Positions 34,854 to 43,502 of a stretch of DNA of 64,000 bases are shown here, piece after piece. Position 1 is the first letter of the stretch, and each line of letters begins with the position of its first letter. The DNA lies in NCBI GenBank assembly GCA_031254105.1, contig JAIRVB010000011.1:1-64000 (forward strand). The letters are read 5' to 3'. A program made the translations under genes and the position numbers. The DNA is from Chitinispirillales bacterium. GTDB taxonomy: Bacteria > Fibrobacterota > Chitinivibrionia > Chitinivibrionales > Chitinispirillaceae. The notes under the pieces were generated by a model. The model had not been told where the DNA came from. It ran no database searches and worked only from the letters and a program-made list of their open reading frames with translations.

Positions 34854-34927
34854 CGGAGTGTAGCGCAGTCTGGTAGCGCACCACGTTCGGGACGTGGGGG
34901 CCGGAGGTTCAAATCCTCTCACTCCGA
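34854..34927 (+). tRNA. tRNA-Pro (anticodon CGG)
   Basis: The 74-base sequence folds as a cloverleaf: acceptor stem CGGAGTG with CACTCCG, D-loop AGCGCAGTCTGGTAGCGC, anticodon stem CCACG/CGTGG with loop TTCGGGA (anticodon CGG, reading CCG), and the T-arm with GGTTCAAATCC. The discriminator base is A and CCA is not encoded. Confidence 0.95.
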
Positions 34928-35008
34928 TCTTTCTAAATTAGATTTTTTAGTCAGCTATTTAACCGTTACTTCTCTCCATCTCTCATCTCAGGGATTTTTA
35001 GGGTAAAC

Positions 35009-35839
35009 ATGACAGGTATGAATAACGAGCCGCAGACTGAAACCAGCGTTTTCAATATAGAACAGCTCCGCACTTCGCAGGTACGGGAGCGTATTGCGCA
35101 ATGTCCGGCTCTGATTTTGCCTCTTTCCGGATGCGAGCCCTTTGGCAGTGTGGGAGCGCTTGGGGCGGAGTCCATTTGTGTCAAAAGTGTGGCGGATGCG
35201 CTTTCAGCCCGTTTTAGCGTTTTGACGGCGCCGCTTATCCCTTACGGTTGTTCAACGCCATTTATCTCGTTTGCCGGGGCAGCAGGGGTAAAGCCCCGGA
35301 CTTTCATCAATATGTTGTGTGAAATATTGCATGGGTATGTTTTTCAGGGTATCAACAGGATATTTGTGTTAAATGCGGTTCCATTCAATACAGAACCGGT
35401 GCTTGAGGCTTTATCCAGACTGAAAGTTAAGTATCCTGAGATAAAAACCGCGCTTTTTAGTATTGGTGTCGGTGATATGAGTATGGAGGCCAATAAACAA
35501 AATGACGGTATTGACCGCAATGACGCACTGATATTGTCGCTGCTTGCGTATTTATCATCAGATATGATTTCTGAGGATGAGGCGCCGAAGGCCCTGATCA
35601 AAAAAAAATTGGAGCATAGAAGCCATAGGGAACGACCAGTGGTCGTTCCGCATCCGCATTACAAAAATTGGAAAAAGCGAGGGAGGGATCCTCAGAAATT
35701 AGCGGCGCTTTTTCCACAAGGAACATTTCTTGCGGCAGATGCGGATATAAGCGGCCAGCAGGGCAAAGTTTTTTTTGAGCGTATAATTGAAGACGCAACG
35801 GCAGAGCTTGAAAAACTCTTATGCCAGGACAGCAAGTAA
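35009..35839 (+). CDS. Creatininase-family protein with degraded metal site
   Basis: The 276-residue protein keeps the outline of the creatininase (creatinine amidohydrolase) family: LILPLSGCEPFGS for the usual lPvGs-EqHG, LIPYGCSTPF for the usual yG-S-eH, and IFVLNAVPFN for the usual vNgHGgN. The histidines and the aspartate that bind metal in active members are changed to Phe, Ser and Val/Pro. It is therefore probably not a hydrolase, although it may bind a ligand or partner. A palindrome GGAACGACCA-G-TGGTCGTTCC at about 35629-35649 lies in frame near the C terminus, again REP-like. It is a single gene after tRNA-Pro. Confidence 0.6.
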   Translation: MTGMNNEPQTETSVFNIEQLRTSQVRERIAQCPALILPLSGCEPFGSVGALGAESICVKSVADALSARFSVLTAPLIPYGCSTPFISFAGAAGVKPRTFINMLCEILHGYVFQGINRIFVLNAVPFNTEPVLEALSRLKVKYPEIKTALFSIGVGDMSMEANKQNDGIDRNDALILSLLAYLSSDMISEDEAPKALIKKKLEHRSHRERPVVVPHPHYKNWKKRGRDPQKLAALFPQGTFLAADADISGQQGKVFFERIIEDATAELEKLLCQDSK

Positions 35840-35880
35840 GGGGCAATGTACAGATTAAAAAATAAAACAAAAGGCGATGT

Positions 35881-36066
35881 CTGTTGTAAGGGCGGCAATC
35901 TGCCGTCCGCATATCTCACACACGTATTATGTGTGAATACGTGATGATGATCTGTTGTAAGGATGATAACAGACCCATCCGCAATCTTGCATACGTACCA
36001 TGGTGTGTAGATATGTGAGGATGATCCTGTGTAAGGACGGTAACAGAGCCGCCCGCAAATGCTGGA
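35881..36066. repeat. Degenerate tandem repeat, about 72 bp unit
   Basis: Units start at 35881 (CTGTTGTAAGGGCGGCAAT), 35952 (CTGTTGTAAGGATGATAAC) and 36026 (CCTGTGTAAGGACGGTAAC), each followed by a CC(A/G)(T/C)CCGCA-type segment and, in the first two, an ACGTA...GTGTG segment ending in GTGATGATGAT or GTGAGGATGAT. The third is partial. They lie in the leader of the M16 peptidase gene 36113-37417. Confidence 0.65.
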
Positions 36067-36112
36067 AATGAAAAAATTATTTATGGATGAAAGGCGAAGC
36101 TCCTAACTAAAA

Positions 36113-37417
36113 ATGCTTGACAACATAGCACAAAAGACTCTCCCTAACGGGTTGAAGGTGATCTGTCTTAAAAAAAGCGATACACCTATCGTTTCTGTTC
36201 AGCTGTGGTATAAGACCGGCAGTTTTTATGAGCGTGACGGCATAAGGGGTATAAGTCATTTTCTTGAACACATGATGTTTCGCGGTACATCGTGGATTAA
36301 AAGCGAGGAGCACTCTGGGCGCATAAGCGAACTTGGCGGGCACTGCAATGCTTTTACTGCTGAGGATGTAACCGCTTTTTTTAACAGTGTTCCTAAAGAT
36401 GGGCTTGACATGGTGCTGCGGCTTGAGGCTGACCGTATGGATGGACTTCTGCTTGATCCTGATATTTTTGAGGCGGAGCGGGGTGTGCTGACTGAAGAGT
36501 ACCATACTTATATGAATAACCCTGTTACAAAAGCTTTTCTTGAGTTTCGCCGGGAATTTTTTGGTACTTATCCCTATGCTGACAGCCCTTTAGGGCGTAT
36601 TGAGGATACGAAGAGCGTTACTGTTGACGATTGCAGAGAGTATTACCATTCCTTTTATGTCCCGCAAAACGCGAATCTTGTGGTTGTGGGTGATTTTGAA
36701 AGTGAAGAGCGGATATTTGAAAAGGCCCAAAAATGGTTTGGGAGCAAATCGGGCAGTGTGATTAAACAGAGCGCTGACGCCGCTAAGTTTAAGCACACGC
36801 AAAAAGCTCATGAGATGGAGCGCCGCGTTGATTTTGATGTGCCCGTATTAGTGTGCGGTTTTCCCGCTCCGCACTCCTCGCACAAGGATGCGTTGCCGCT
36901 TGAGATTTTGCAGATTGTGCTTAGCGGCGGGGAATCGGGCCGGTTATACCGTGAGATGGTGAGAAAAAAGTCTATTGTGATAATGGTCGGCGGTATGAAC
37001 CAGATGTTTCGGTATGCGGGTATGTCGATGTTTTTTGCGATATTTACGCCTGATATACCGGTGTCAAAGGTTCGCGCTGAGCTTGGGCGCCAGATTGACA
37101 TTGTGAAAAAAGATGGAATCACGGCTCAGGAGTTCCAGAAGGTAAAAAACGCTACTTTAACAAACCGTACCTTTGAACTACACTCTGCTGAGCACATAGC
37201 GCAAAGAATCGGTTACGGCGAGGCGCTTGAGGGTGATTACAGGCTATGGGTAAGCCGTCTTGATAAACTTAAGCATCTTAACAGGGATGAACTTGTAGAA
37301 GCGGCGGTTCGGTACTGGGACAGTTCAAAGATGCATTCGCTCTACTTAAAGCCTCAAAAAGTGAGCCCTGGGCTTTTTGTGGCAGGATTTTTTAGGAGGA
37401 TATTTGGGCGGAAATGA
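36113..37417 (+). CDS. M16 zinc peptidase (catalytic, insulinase family)
   Basis: This 434-residue protein carries the inverted zinc motif HFLEH at residues 49-53, with a third ligand in ERGVLTEEYH about 75 residues on. The two M16 halves are present. Such soluble peptidases degrade peptides, often in pairs where only one subunit binds zinc. The second gene, 37790-39118, lacks the motif and is the probable partner, although a 370-base gap separates the two. No signal peptide is visible, so it is probably cytosolic or non-classical. The start lacks a strong ribosome-binding site. Confidence 0.9.
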   Translation: MLDNIAQKTLPNGLKVICLKKSDTPIVSVQLWYKTGSFYERDGIRGISHFLEHMMFRGTSWIKSEEHSGRISELGGHCNAFTAEDVTAFFNSVPKDGLDMVLRLEADRMDGLLLDPDIFEAERGVLTEEYHTYMNNPVTKAFLEFRREFFGTYPYADSPLGRIEDTKSVTVDDCREYYHSFYVPQNANLVVVGDFESEERIFEKAQKWFGSKSGSVIKQSADAAKFKHTQKAHEMERRVDFDVPVLVCGFPAPHSSHKDALPLEILQIVLSGGESGRLYREMVRKKSIVIMVGGMNQMFRYAGMSMFFAIFTPDIPVSKVRAELGRQIDIVKKDGITAQEFQKVKNATLTNRTFELHSAEHIAQRIGYGEALEGDYRLWVSRLDKLKHLNRDELVEAAVRYWDSSKMHSLYLKPQKVSPGLFVAGFFRRIFGRK

Positions 37418-37536
37418 GATCACACGTGAGGGATGTCCATACGGTTAAGCTTGGTTGGGGCGAGTAAATATTCGCTGTACACGGAGGAATTGTAATCGCA
37501 AGATAGTTTTACCGGGTTCGGCTGCCCGGCAGACTG

Positions 37537-37684
37537 TGTCAAAACTCAAAACGAGCGGCATTGACAAAAAAAATGTTGTTTTTGAGCTAAATTCTCAGCC
37601 CATTTGTCAATTGGTCTTGACAAATCGACATTTTTGACAAAGATTTGATACTTTTGACACCGTTTGTCGGGGGGAGTCCCCCAT
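37537..37684. repeat. Array of TTGACAAA-type motifs in the gap between the M16 genes
   Basis: Seven related octamers occur in about 130 bases: TGTCAAAA (37538), TTGACAAA (37561, 37617, 37634), TTTGTCAA (37603), TTGACACC (37654) and TTTGTCGG (37663). The array ends in GGGGGG-AGT-CCCCC (37669-37682). No gene is present. It may be a cluster of binding sites or degenerate repeats. Confidence 0.45.
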
Positions 37685-37789
37685 AAACTTGTTTATTGAA
37701 CCAAAGGCAGCGGGCGGTGAAGCTCAGCCTCCGTATATAAAATTTTTATTTTTAATTTTGAAATTATAGTTATAGAAAGATAACCAAAA

Positions 37790-39118
37790 ATGTCATTCAG
37801 ATATCAATTTCCTCCGAAAGAGGAGAGTGTTTTACCCAACGGACTGCGACTGATCCTTCTGCCTGACCATACTCAGGAGGGGGTGGTTGCGGCTTTGCAG
37901 ATGCCATTTGGGCGTTTCAGTGATCCTGTAGGGCTTGAGGGGATAGCTGAGTTGACTATGGGTGTAGCGCAAAAAGGCACTCAGTCTTTGTCATCTGAGT
38001 TGTTTACTGAAAAGATAGAGTTTCTTGGGGCTTCGGTCAGCGCAAATACGGGAGAGGAGCATACTGTTTTTGAGTTGAGGGCTATGTCCGTTTTTTTTCA
38101 TGAACTTATGCCGCTGTTTTGGGAGATGATTTTTAAGCCGGCCCTTGATAAACGTGAATTTGACATATATAAAAAAGAGACTATCACCGCGCTTACTGTC
38201 GACGCGTCAAATCCGGTCATGCTTGCTAACAGGCATTTTTACAGAGAACTCGCCGGAAGCGCGCATCCGGTGGGCCGTTTTCAAACGGCTAAATCACTTA
38301 AGAGCATAAGTATTGATAATTTACTTGATTTTCACCGTCAGTTTTTTTCAGTTGCTGACGCGCTGCTTATTGTTGCCGGTAATTTTGACACAGCGGAGTT
38401 TAAAGAGCGTTATATGCAGCTTCTGTTCAGCGCGCCTTCCGCAAAAAGCGCTTCTGTGGTGCAGGCGCAGCCCATAGAACAGTTTGAATCCGGTTTCAGA
38501 ATTGTTGATAAACCGGATTCAACTCAGGCCACAATATTTTTGGGCCATCCCCTGCCTGGGGAGGATTGCGGGGAGCATGACGCTATAACGCTTGCAAATT
38601 ATATTTTAGGCGGCGGCAATTTCTCATCAAGACTCATGAAAAGTGTGCGTTCGCGTCATGGCCAGACATACGATATATCATCCTACCTTGTAGCGGAGCG
38701 CCGTTTCGGAGCGTTTCGTATAGCGACAAGCACACAGAACCGCAGTGCAGCGGAGGTTTATACCTCTATTTTAGATGAGTATAAACGATTTTGCGAAGAT
38801 GGTGTGACTAATGAAGAACTTGAGAAAGCGAAAAAATTTGTAATAGGCAATATCGCTTTTCAATTGGAAGGGATAAACAGCGTAGTGGAGAAACTTTTGT
38901 GGCTGAGGTTTTTTGGCTATGAAGATTCTTACATCGAACAGTTTGACAAAAGAATGGAACTGCTTACTCCGGACGTTGTCAATGACGCAATAAGACGCTA
39001 TTTTTCCTCCTCAAAACTTGTGACAGTAATAGTAGGCCGCAAGCTTGACATTTTTGATCAGTTTAAAGACAGGGCCGCTGGTATAAAGTTGTTTAATTAC
39101 CGCGATCCTGTCAAGTGA
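37790..39118 (+). CDS. M16 peptidase-like protein without zinc motif
   Basis: This 442-residue protein aligns in outline with the M16 family: VLPNGLRLILLPDHTQEG, then a helix where HxxEH should be but which reads LEGIAELTMGVAQKG, so no zinc site exists. The later halves are normal, with HPVGRFQTAKSLKSIS and the R/Y motif near SRLMKSVRSRHGQTYDI. The Arg-Tyr pair that binds the substrate carbonyl in partner subunits is consistent with a regulatory subunit of a heterodimeric peptidase. The likely active partner is 36113-37417. Confidence 0.85.
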   Translation: MSFRYQFPPKEESVLPNGLRLILLPDHTQEGVVAALQMPFGRFSDPVGLEGIAELTMGVAQKGTQSLSSELFTEKIEFLGASVSANTGEEHTVFELRAMSVFFHELMPLFWEMIFKPALDKREFDIYKKETITALTVDASNPVMLANRHFYRELAGSAHPVGRFQTAKSLKSISIDNLLDFHRQFFSVADALLIVAGNFDTAEFKERYMQLLFSAPSAKSASVVQAQPIEQFESGFRIVDKPDSTQATIFLGHPLPGEDCGEHDAITLANYILGGGNFSSRLMKSVRSRHGQTYDISSYLVAERRFGAFRIATSTQNRSAAEVYTSILDEYKRFCEDGVTNEELEKAKKFVIGNIAFQLEGINSVVEKLLWLRFFGYEDSYIEQFDKRMELLTPDVVNDAIRRYFSSSKLVTVIVGRKLDIFDQFKDRAAGIKLFNYRDPVK

Positions 39119-39127
39119 TGCGCAAAA

Positions 39128-39228
39128 TTTTTGTAATTTGTAATCTGTAATTTATAATTTGCATTTATGACACTGTTAGGTAAAACACAAAAAAATTTGT
39201 AATTTGCAATCTGTAATTTGTAATTTGT
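39128..39228. repeat. Direct repeats of an AATTTGTAATCTGTAATTT sequence
   Basis: Two copies of about 35 bases (39128-39162 and 39192-39228) are built from TAATTTG and TAATCTG heptamers. They lie just before folK. Low-complexity repeats of this form are frequent in intergenic DNA; no function is implied. Confidence 0.5.
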
Positions 39229-39236
39229 GTATATCT

Positions 39237-39743
39237 ATGGAATTCGTAGTCCTTAGCATAGGCAGCAATCTCGGAGAGCGCGAAAAGTTCATTTCAGCGA
39301 TGGAACTTGAACTGAGTTCGCTTTTGATAGAAGTAAAAAAGTCCAGCCTTATGGAAACAGAGCCGGTTGGGATGAGCGGATCTCAGCTGGCCTTTCTTAA
39401 TAGATTAATAGCAGGTTATTATAATGGAAATCCGCATCAATTGTTAGAGTCTTGTCTTGCTATAGAATCACGGCTTGGACGAAAACGCCTGGTAAGCGGG
39501 TCAGGAAAAACAAAGAATTCACGCACCGCGGATGTGGATATTCTTATTTTTGGAAATCTTGAGATAAATTGCGCTGATATTACTGTTCCTCATCCGCAGA
39601 TTGTAAACAGACGCTTTTGTTTGGAGGGGCTTTGTCAAATAGATTCAGGGTTGGTTGTGTCCGGAACAGGCAAGAGTGCGCGGCAATTATGCGAAGAGAT
39701 GAATGCGAAGATAAAGGCGCAGAAAATAATATTTATGTCATGA
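39237..39743 (+). CDS. folK: 2-amino-4-hydroxy-6-hydroxymethyldihydropteridine pyrophosphokinase
   Basis: This 168-residue enzyme adds pyrophosphate to the pterin in folate synthesis. The start SIGSNLGEREKFI, the LMETEPVG loop, FLNRLIAGYY and the RTADVDILIFG motif with the Mg-binding aspartates are all typical. The open frame begins at 39204, but the ATG at 39237 (MEFVVLSIGSN) matches the family start. The deoxynucleoside kinase, panC and the GH13 gene follow on the same strand. Confidence 0.92.
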   Translation: MEFVVLSIGSNLGEREKFISAMELELSSLLIEVKKSSLMETEPVGMSGSQLAFLNRLIAGYYNGNPHQLLESCLAIESRLGRKRLVSGSGKTKNSRTADVDILIFGNLEINCADITVPHPQIVNRRFCLEGLCQIDSGLVVSGTGKSARQLCEEMNAKIKAQKIIFMS

Positions 39744-39747
39744 CGCA

Positions 39748-39769
39748 GGGGCGCTGCGCGCAATGTCCC
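39748..39769. repeat. Degenerate REP-like palindrome
   Basis: GGGGCGCTGCGCGCAATGTCCC, followed by TGTATAGAT, is a diverged copy of the GGGCGTTGC-GCAACGCCC-GTACA family seen at 15458 and 42796. Confidence 0.45.
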
Positions 39770-39843
39770 TGTATAGATAGCGTATAGGGCAACCTCGAGG
39801 GCTGCCCGTACATGAGATAGTATAGATCGAGGTCTGTAAAGAA

Positions 39844-40512
39844 ATGGATCAGGAATTAAAGTTTCCCTCACATGTAAATTATTTATGTGTAGAGGGGGTT
39901 ATAGGGGCGGGCAAGACGTCGCTTTGCAATTTTATGGGAGAGCGGTTTGGGGCGCGGCTTGTTATGGAAGAGGTGGATGAAAATCCGTTTTTACCAAAAT
40001 TCTATTCTGACAAGCGTTCGTACGCGTTTCAGACGCAACTGTGGTTTCTGCTTTCACGTTATAAGCAGATTTCGGTTATGGTTGCTCAGCAGGATCTTTT
40101 CCACAGTATGACCATAAGTGATTACATGTTTGCAAGAGACCGCATATTCGCTTCGATGAACTTGCAGGATGATGAACTCAGCCTGTATAACAATATCGCC
40201 CGTTTGCTTGAATCCGCCATTCCGCGGCCCGATCTTGTTGTGTATCTGCAGGCCTCAACAGATACGCTTCTTAAACGTATAGAGAAGCGCGGTCGCTCGT
40301 TTGAGTTTAATATTGAAGCAAAATATATTGAGGAGCTTAACGATGCGTACAATTATTTTTTCTTTCACTATACGGCAAGCCCGCTTTTGATCATTGACGC
40401 CAATGACATTGATTTTGTCAACAATACGGCTGATCTTGAGGAGATTGTGGAGCAGATTGTAAACGCTAAGGCAGGTACTAATTTTTATCATCCCATTGGA
40501 TCTCAAAAATGA
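39844..40512 (+). CDS. Deoxynucleoside kinase
   Basis: This 222-residue kinase phosphorylates deoxynucleosides for salvage. It has the P-loop EGVIGAGKTS at about residues 17-26, the substrate-binding MEEVDENPFLPKFY, and the FARDRIFA stretch corresponding to the DRS/DRH-type motif (here ARDR). The lid helix with arginines reads TLLKRIEKRGRSFE. Preference for dA, dG or dC cannot be told by eye. Its stop overlaps the panC start by 4 bases (ATGA). Confidence 0.88.
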   Translation: MDQELKFPSHVNYLCVEGVIGAGKTSLCNFMGERFGARLVMEEVDENPFLPKFYSDKRSYAFQTQLWFLLSRYKQISVMVAQQDLFHSMTISDYMFARDRIFASMNLQDDELSLYNNIARLLESAIPRPDLVVYLQASTDTLLKRIEKRGRSFEFNIEAKYIEELNDAYNYFFFHYTASPLLIIDANDIDFVNNTADLEEIVEQIVNAKAGTNFYHPIGSQK

Positions 40513-41366
40513 AGATAGTAAATTCTCCTCCGGAGATGAAAAATTTGTCGCTTACCGCTCAGAGCGGCGGCAGCACCGTTGGTTTGGTGCCTACAATGGG
40601 CGCGCTTCATGAGGGGCATCTCTCACTTTTGAAGCTTGCTTGCCAGTATTGCGATTTTTTGGTTATGAGTATATTTGTCAACCCCGCACAGTTTGGGCCT
40701 GCGGAGGATTTGGCAAAATATCCCCGCCCGTTTGAGAGGGATTGTGAGCTCGCGGCTGCGGCTGGCTGCGACTGTTTGTTTGTCCCTCAACCTCAAGATA
40801 TGTATCCGGAGAATTATAGTACATATGTAAATGTTGAGAATATTTCGGACACTCTCTGCGGAGCAAGCAGGCCTGCGCATTTCAGAGGTGTAACAACGGT
40901 AGTTCTGAAACTATTTAATATCGTATCGCCGCAGATAGCTGTTTTTGGACAAAAGGATGTTCAGCAGCTTGTTGTTATTAAACGGATGTGTCAGGATCTC
41001 AATTTATCTGTAAAGATTTTAACAGCTCCGATAATCAGAGAAGAGAGCGGGCTTGCGATGAGTTCACGCAATGTGTATCTGTCAGAAAAAGAGCGCCGTG
41101 AGTCTTCAGTGATTTACAAAAGTTTAATGGCCGCTCAGGAACTTTATGAAAGCGGAGAGCGCAGCGGTGAGGCGATACGGCGGAGAGTGCGTTCTATTAT
41201 TGATAAGAGTGATACTGTAAGGCCTGAATATGTTGAAGTTGTTGACACCGCGCGGCTAAAGTCTGTTGATAAGATAGACAGGAAAGTTATTGCGGCGCTT
41301 GCCTGCCGTACAAGTGAAAGTGGAACAAGGTTGATAGATAACATTATCCTCGGAGGTGATTTATGA
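40509..41366 (+). CDS. panC: Pantothenate synthetase
   Basis: This 285-residue enzyme joins pantoate and beta-alanine with ATP to give pantothenate. It has the HIGH-like motif VPTMGALHEGHLSL at about residues 27-40, VNPAQFGPAEDLAKYPR, VFGQKDVQQL and the KMSKS-like ESGLAMSSRNVYLS. The length is normal. The overlap with the kinase before it and the GH13 gene after it (4 bases each) points to one operon. Pantothenate is the precursor of the 4'-phosphopantetheine arm needed by the carrier protein at 60065-60349, though the genes are far apart. Confidence 0.95.
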   Translation: MKIVNSPPEMKNLSLTAQSGGSTVGLVPTMGALHEGHLSLLKLACQYCDFLVMSIFVNPAQFGPAEDLAKYPRPFERDCELAAAAGCDCLFVPQPQDMYPENYSTYVNVENISDTLCGASRPAHFRGVTTVVLKLFNIVSPQIAVFGQKDVQQLVVIKRMCQDLNLSVKILTAPIIREESGLAMSSRNVYLSEKERRESSVIYKSLMAAQELYESGERSGEAIRRRVRSIIDKSDTVRPEYVEVVDTARLKSVDKIDRKVIAALACRTSESGTRLIDNIILGGDL

Positions 41367-42652
41367 GCGGTATTTCAGATGTGCCGGTAATATACAATCT
41401 CTTTCCGCGACACTTTAAGAATATTGACCAGTGGTGTGATGAGATCCCTCATGTTAAAAAGATGGGGTTTAATGCGCTGTTTGTCAATCCATTTCATGAG
41501 ACCGGGTTCTCAGGCAGTTTGTACGCTGTAAAGAATTATTATAAGTTAAATCCGCTTTTTCTGAAAGAGGGGCAGGAACCTTCCGACTTTGCGCCGCTTA
41601 AGCGTTTTGTTGATGTGTGTCAAAAAGCCGGGTTACAGCTTATTATGGATCTTGTAATCAATCATACAGCTTTTGACGCTGATCTTACAAAAACGAATCC
41701 TCAGTGGTATAAGCATGAAAAGGATGGCAAGCTTTCAAGTCCATTTGCCGTTGATCCGGACAATCCATCAAATATTACAGTATGGGGAGACTTGGCCACG
41801 ATTGATAATAAATTCAGTACCGATAAGAAAAACTTGTGGGCGTACTGGGACTCGCTTGTCGCGTATTTTCAGCAGATGGATATTTCGGGATACCGCTGCG
41901 ACGCGGCTTATCAGGTACCTGCGCAGTTATGGGCATTTCTTATAAGCGCGGCAAAAAAACGCAATAATAATACAAGGTTTTACGCGGAGACTTTAGGCTG
42001 TCAGGTGTGCGAAATTGAGGCTTTAGGCGTTGCTGGATTTGACTATCTGTTCAATTCGTCAAAGTGGTGGCAATTTGATAAACCCTGGGCTCTTGAGCAG
42101 CATGAGCTCGGCAAAAAAATCGCGCCGTCGGTCTCCTTCCCTGAATCTCATGATACGGAACGTTTCGCAAGCGTCCCGCCCGGTTCATCACAGGCGCAGA
42201 AGTTTCGTTACGCTGTCGCCGCTATATTTTCAAAAGGGCTTTTGATGCCTCAGGGCTATGAGTTTGGCGCGACAACCCGTATGGATGTGGTCAGGGGTAC
42301 CCCTAATGACGTTGACGTACACAAATGGGATTTAAGCGCGTGGATCGCAAAAATCAACCATCTTAAGACTACAATAAAAATATTGGAAGAAGAGGGCAGC
42401 TGGAGGGCGCTGAGTGATTTCCGTCATCCTTTTATCTTCCTCGAAAAGAAAAGTGATCTGGGTAATGAAAGTGTATTTGTGTGTATAAACAAGAATATGA
42501 CATCCGAAACGCGTGTAGAGTCATGGGCGCTTCCTTCTGAGATTAAGCAGTGCGGCAAAGCTCTGCAGCTTATTCCTGAAGAGATGCCTGAAGGGAAGAT
42601 ACCCGATGGATTTATGCTTGAACCGGCTGATATTATTCTGTTTTTCAAGTAA
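41363..42652 (+). CDS. GH13 alpha-amylase-family glycoside hydrolase
   Basis: The 429-residue protein is a short GH13 enzyme without signal peptide, so it acts inside the cell. It keeps the four conserved regions: MDLVINHTA (I), GYRCDAAYQ with the nucleophile Asp (II), FYAETLG with the acid Glu (III) and FPESHDTERF with the third Asp (IV). A short C-terminal beta domain follows. It could trim or transfer alpha-1,4-glucans, for example in glycogen or maltodextrin turnover. The operon with panC is unusual and may simply reflect genome layout. Confidence 0.85.
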   Translation: MSGISDVPVIYNLFPRHFKNIDQWCDEIPHVKKMGFNALFVNPFHETGFSGSLYAVKNYYKLNPLFLKEGQEPSDFAPLKRFVDVCQKAGLQLIMDLVINHTAFDADLTKTNPQWYKHEKDGKLSSPFAVDPDNPSNITVWGDLATIDNKFSTDKKNLWAYWDSLVAYFQQMDISGYRCDAAYQVPAQLWAFLISAAKKRNNNTRFYAETLGCQVCEIEALGVAGFDYLFNSSKWWQFDKPWALEQHELGKKIAPSVSFPESHDTERFASVPPGSSQAQKFRYAVAAIFSKGLLMPQGYEFGATTRMDVVRGTPNDVDVHKWDLSAWIAKINHLKTTIKILEEEGSWRALSDFRHPFIFLEKKSDLGNESVFVCINKNMTSETRVESWALPSEIKQCGKALQLIPEEMPEGKIPDGFMLEPADIILFFK

Positions 42653-42959
42653 TAAGCCCAGATTGTTCATTAGAATTTTATAATATTTGGACAACAGCTA
42701 TTCTCTCCCTCACCGCGCGCTGGAGGTGCGCACAGCCGCTTCGGTTGTCGTTAAAGTCCTGTGTTTCAACACGGGGGCTGGCGGGAAGCGCGCAGGGGCG
42801 TTGCTCGCAACGCCCGTACAGTTTGCCGGCAGAGGCAAGCGCCGGGTTTTTGCGTGTGGCTCTTCAGGGCACGTAGAAAGTCATAATGGGAAATTGGGAA
42901 TAAATTATTTTAAATATCTCAGTCAACCGAAGCGTTAATACGGATTACGGAATTTGTTT
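42653..42959. other. Intergenic region with a REP-like palindrome
   Basis: No gene is seen. GGGCGTTGC-TC-GCAACGCCC (42796-42815) followed by GTACAG is a clear copy of the REP-like family found at 15458. Confidence 0.6.
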
Positions 42960-43487
42960 ATGAATTGTGCAGAAAAAAAAGCTTTGTTTCTGGATCGTGA
43001 CGGCATTATTAATGAAGATTGCCGTTATCCTCACAAGCCTGAGCAGATTGTTTTTAAAGAGGGGATATTTGAACTTTGCCGTTATGCTGCCGCAAAGGGA
43101 TATATTATTGTGGTTGTCACAAATCAGGCAGGGGTGGCAAAAGGGTATTTTACTGAAGATGATGTTAAAACTCTTCATATATGGATGAGTGAGCGGTTTA
43201 AAGAGAATGGCGTTGAGATAACTGCCTTTTACTACTGCCCGTTTCATCCAAAAGGGGTTATTGAAAGTTACCGGTTCGACAGTGACTGCCGCAAGCCTGA
43301 ACCGGGAATGCTATTGCGGGCGAGCATAGATCATGGAATTGATATTGGAAGGTCACTTATGGTTGGGGATAAGGAATCGGATAGAATCGCGCTGAGTGAG
43401 CTTAAGAGTATTGTGCTTAAGAGTGATTACGTTAAGAGCGGTTATGATATCGAATCTCTGAAAGACGTTTACGAATATTTGAGTTAG
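42960..43487 (+). CDS. gmhB: D-glycero-D-manno-heptose-1,7-bisphosphate 7-phosphatase (HAD)
   Basis: This 175-residue HAD phosphatase starts with the nucleophile motif FLDRDGIINED, with the GmhB/HisB-N DxDGxxN form. It has the VVVTNQAGVAKGYF motif II and the three-cysteine zinc loop YYCPFHPKGVIE..FDSDCRKPEPG. The end carries MVGDKESDR. It removes the 7-phosphate in ADP-heptose synthesis, needed for LPS core, or acts on a related substrate. The frame is open from a TTG at 42954; ATG 42960 is preferred. It precedes the 43503 membrane-protein gene by 15 bases. Confidence 0.85.
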   Translation: MNCAEKKALFLDRDGIINEDCRYPHKPEQIVFKEGIFELCRYAAAKGYIIVVVTNQAGVAKGYFTEDDVKTLHIWMSERFKENGVEITAFYYCPFHPKGVIESYRFDSDCRKPEPGMLLRASIDHGIDIGRSLMVGDKESDRIALSELKSIVLKSDYVKSGYDIESLKDVYEYLS

Positions 43488-43502
43488 GAGAGCGGCTCTG
43501 TT

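Noticed and set aside
35881-36066. CRISPR array
   Set aside because: Units are too long (72 bp), too variable, and there are no distinct spacers or cas genes.
36113-39118. M16 pair as mitochondrial-type processing peptidase or PqqF/PqqG
   Set aside because: No other PQQ genes are present and both are generic M16 forms.
39128-39228. Regulatory repeats before folK
   Set aside because: Built from low-complexity TAATTTG heptamers common in intergenic DNA, so no function is claimed.
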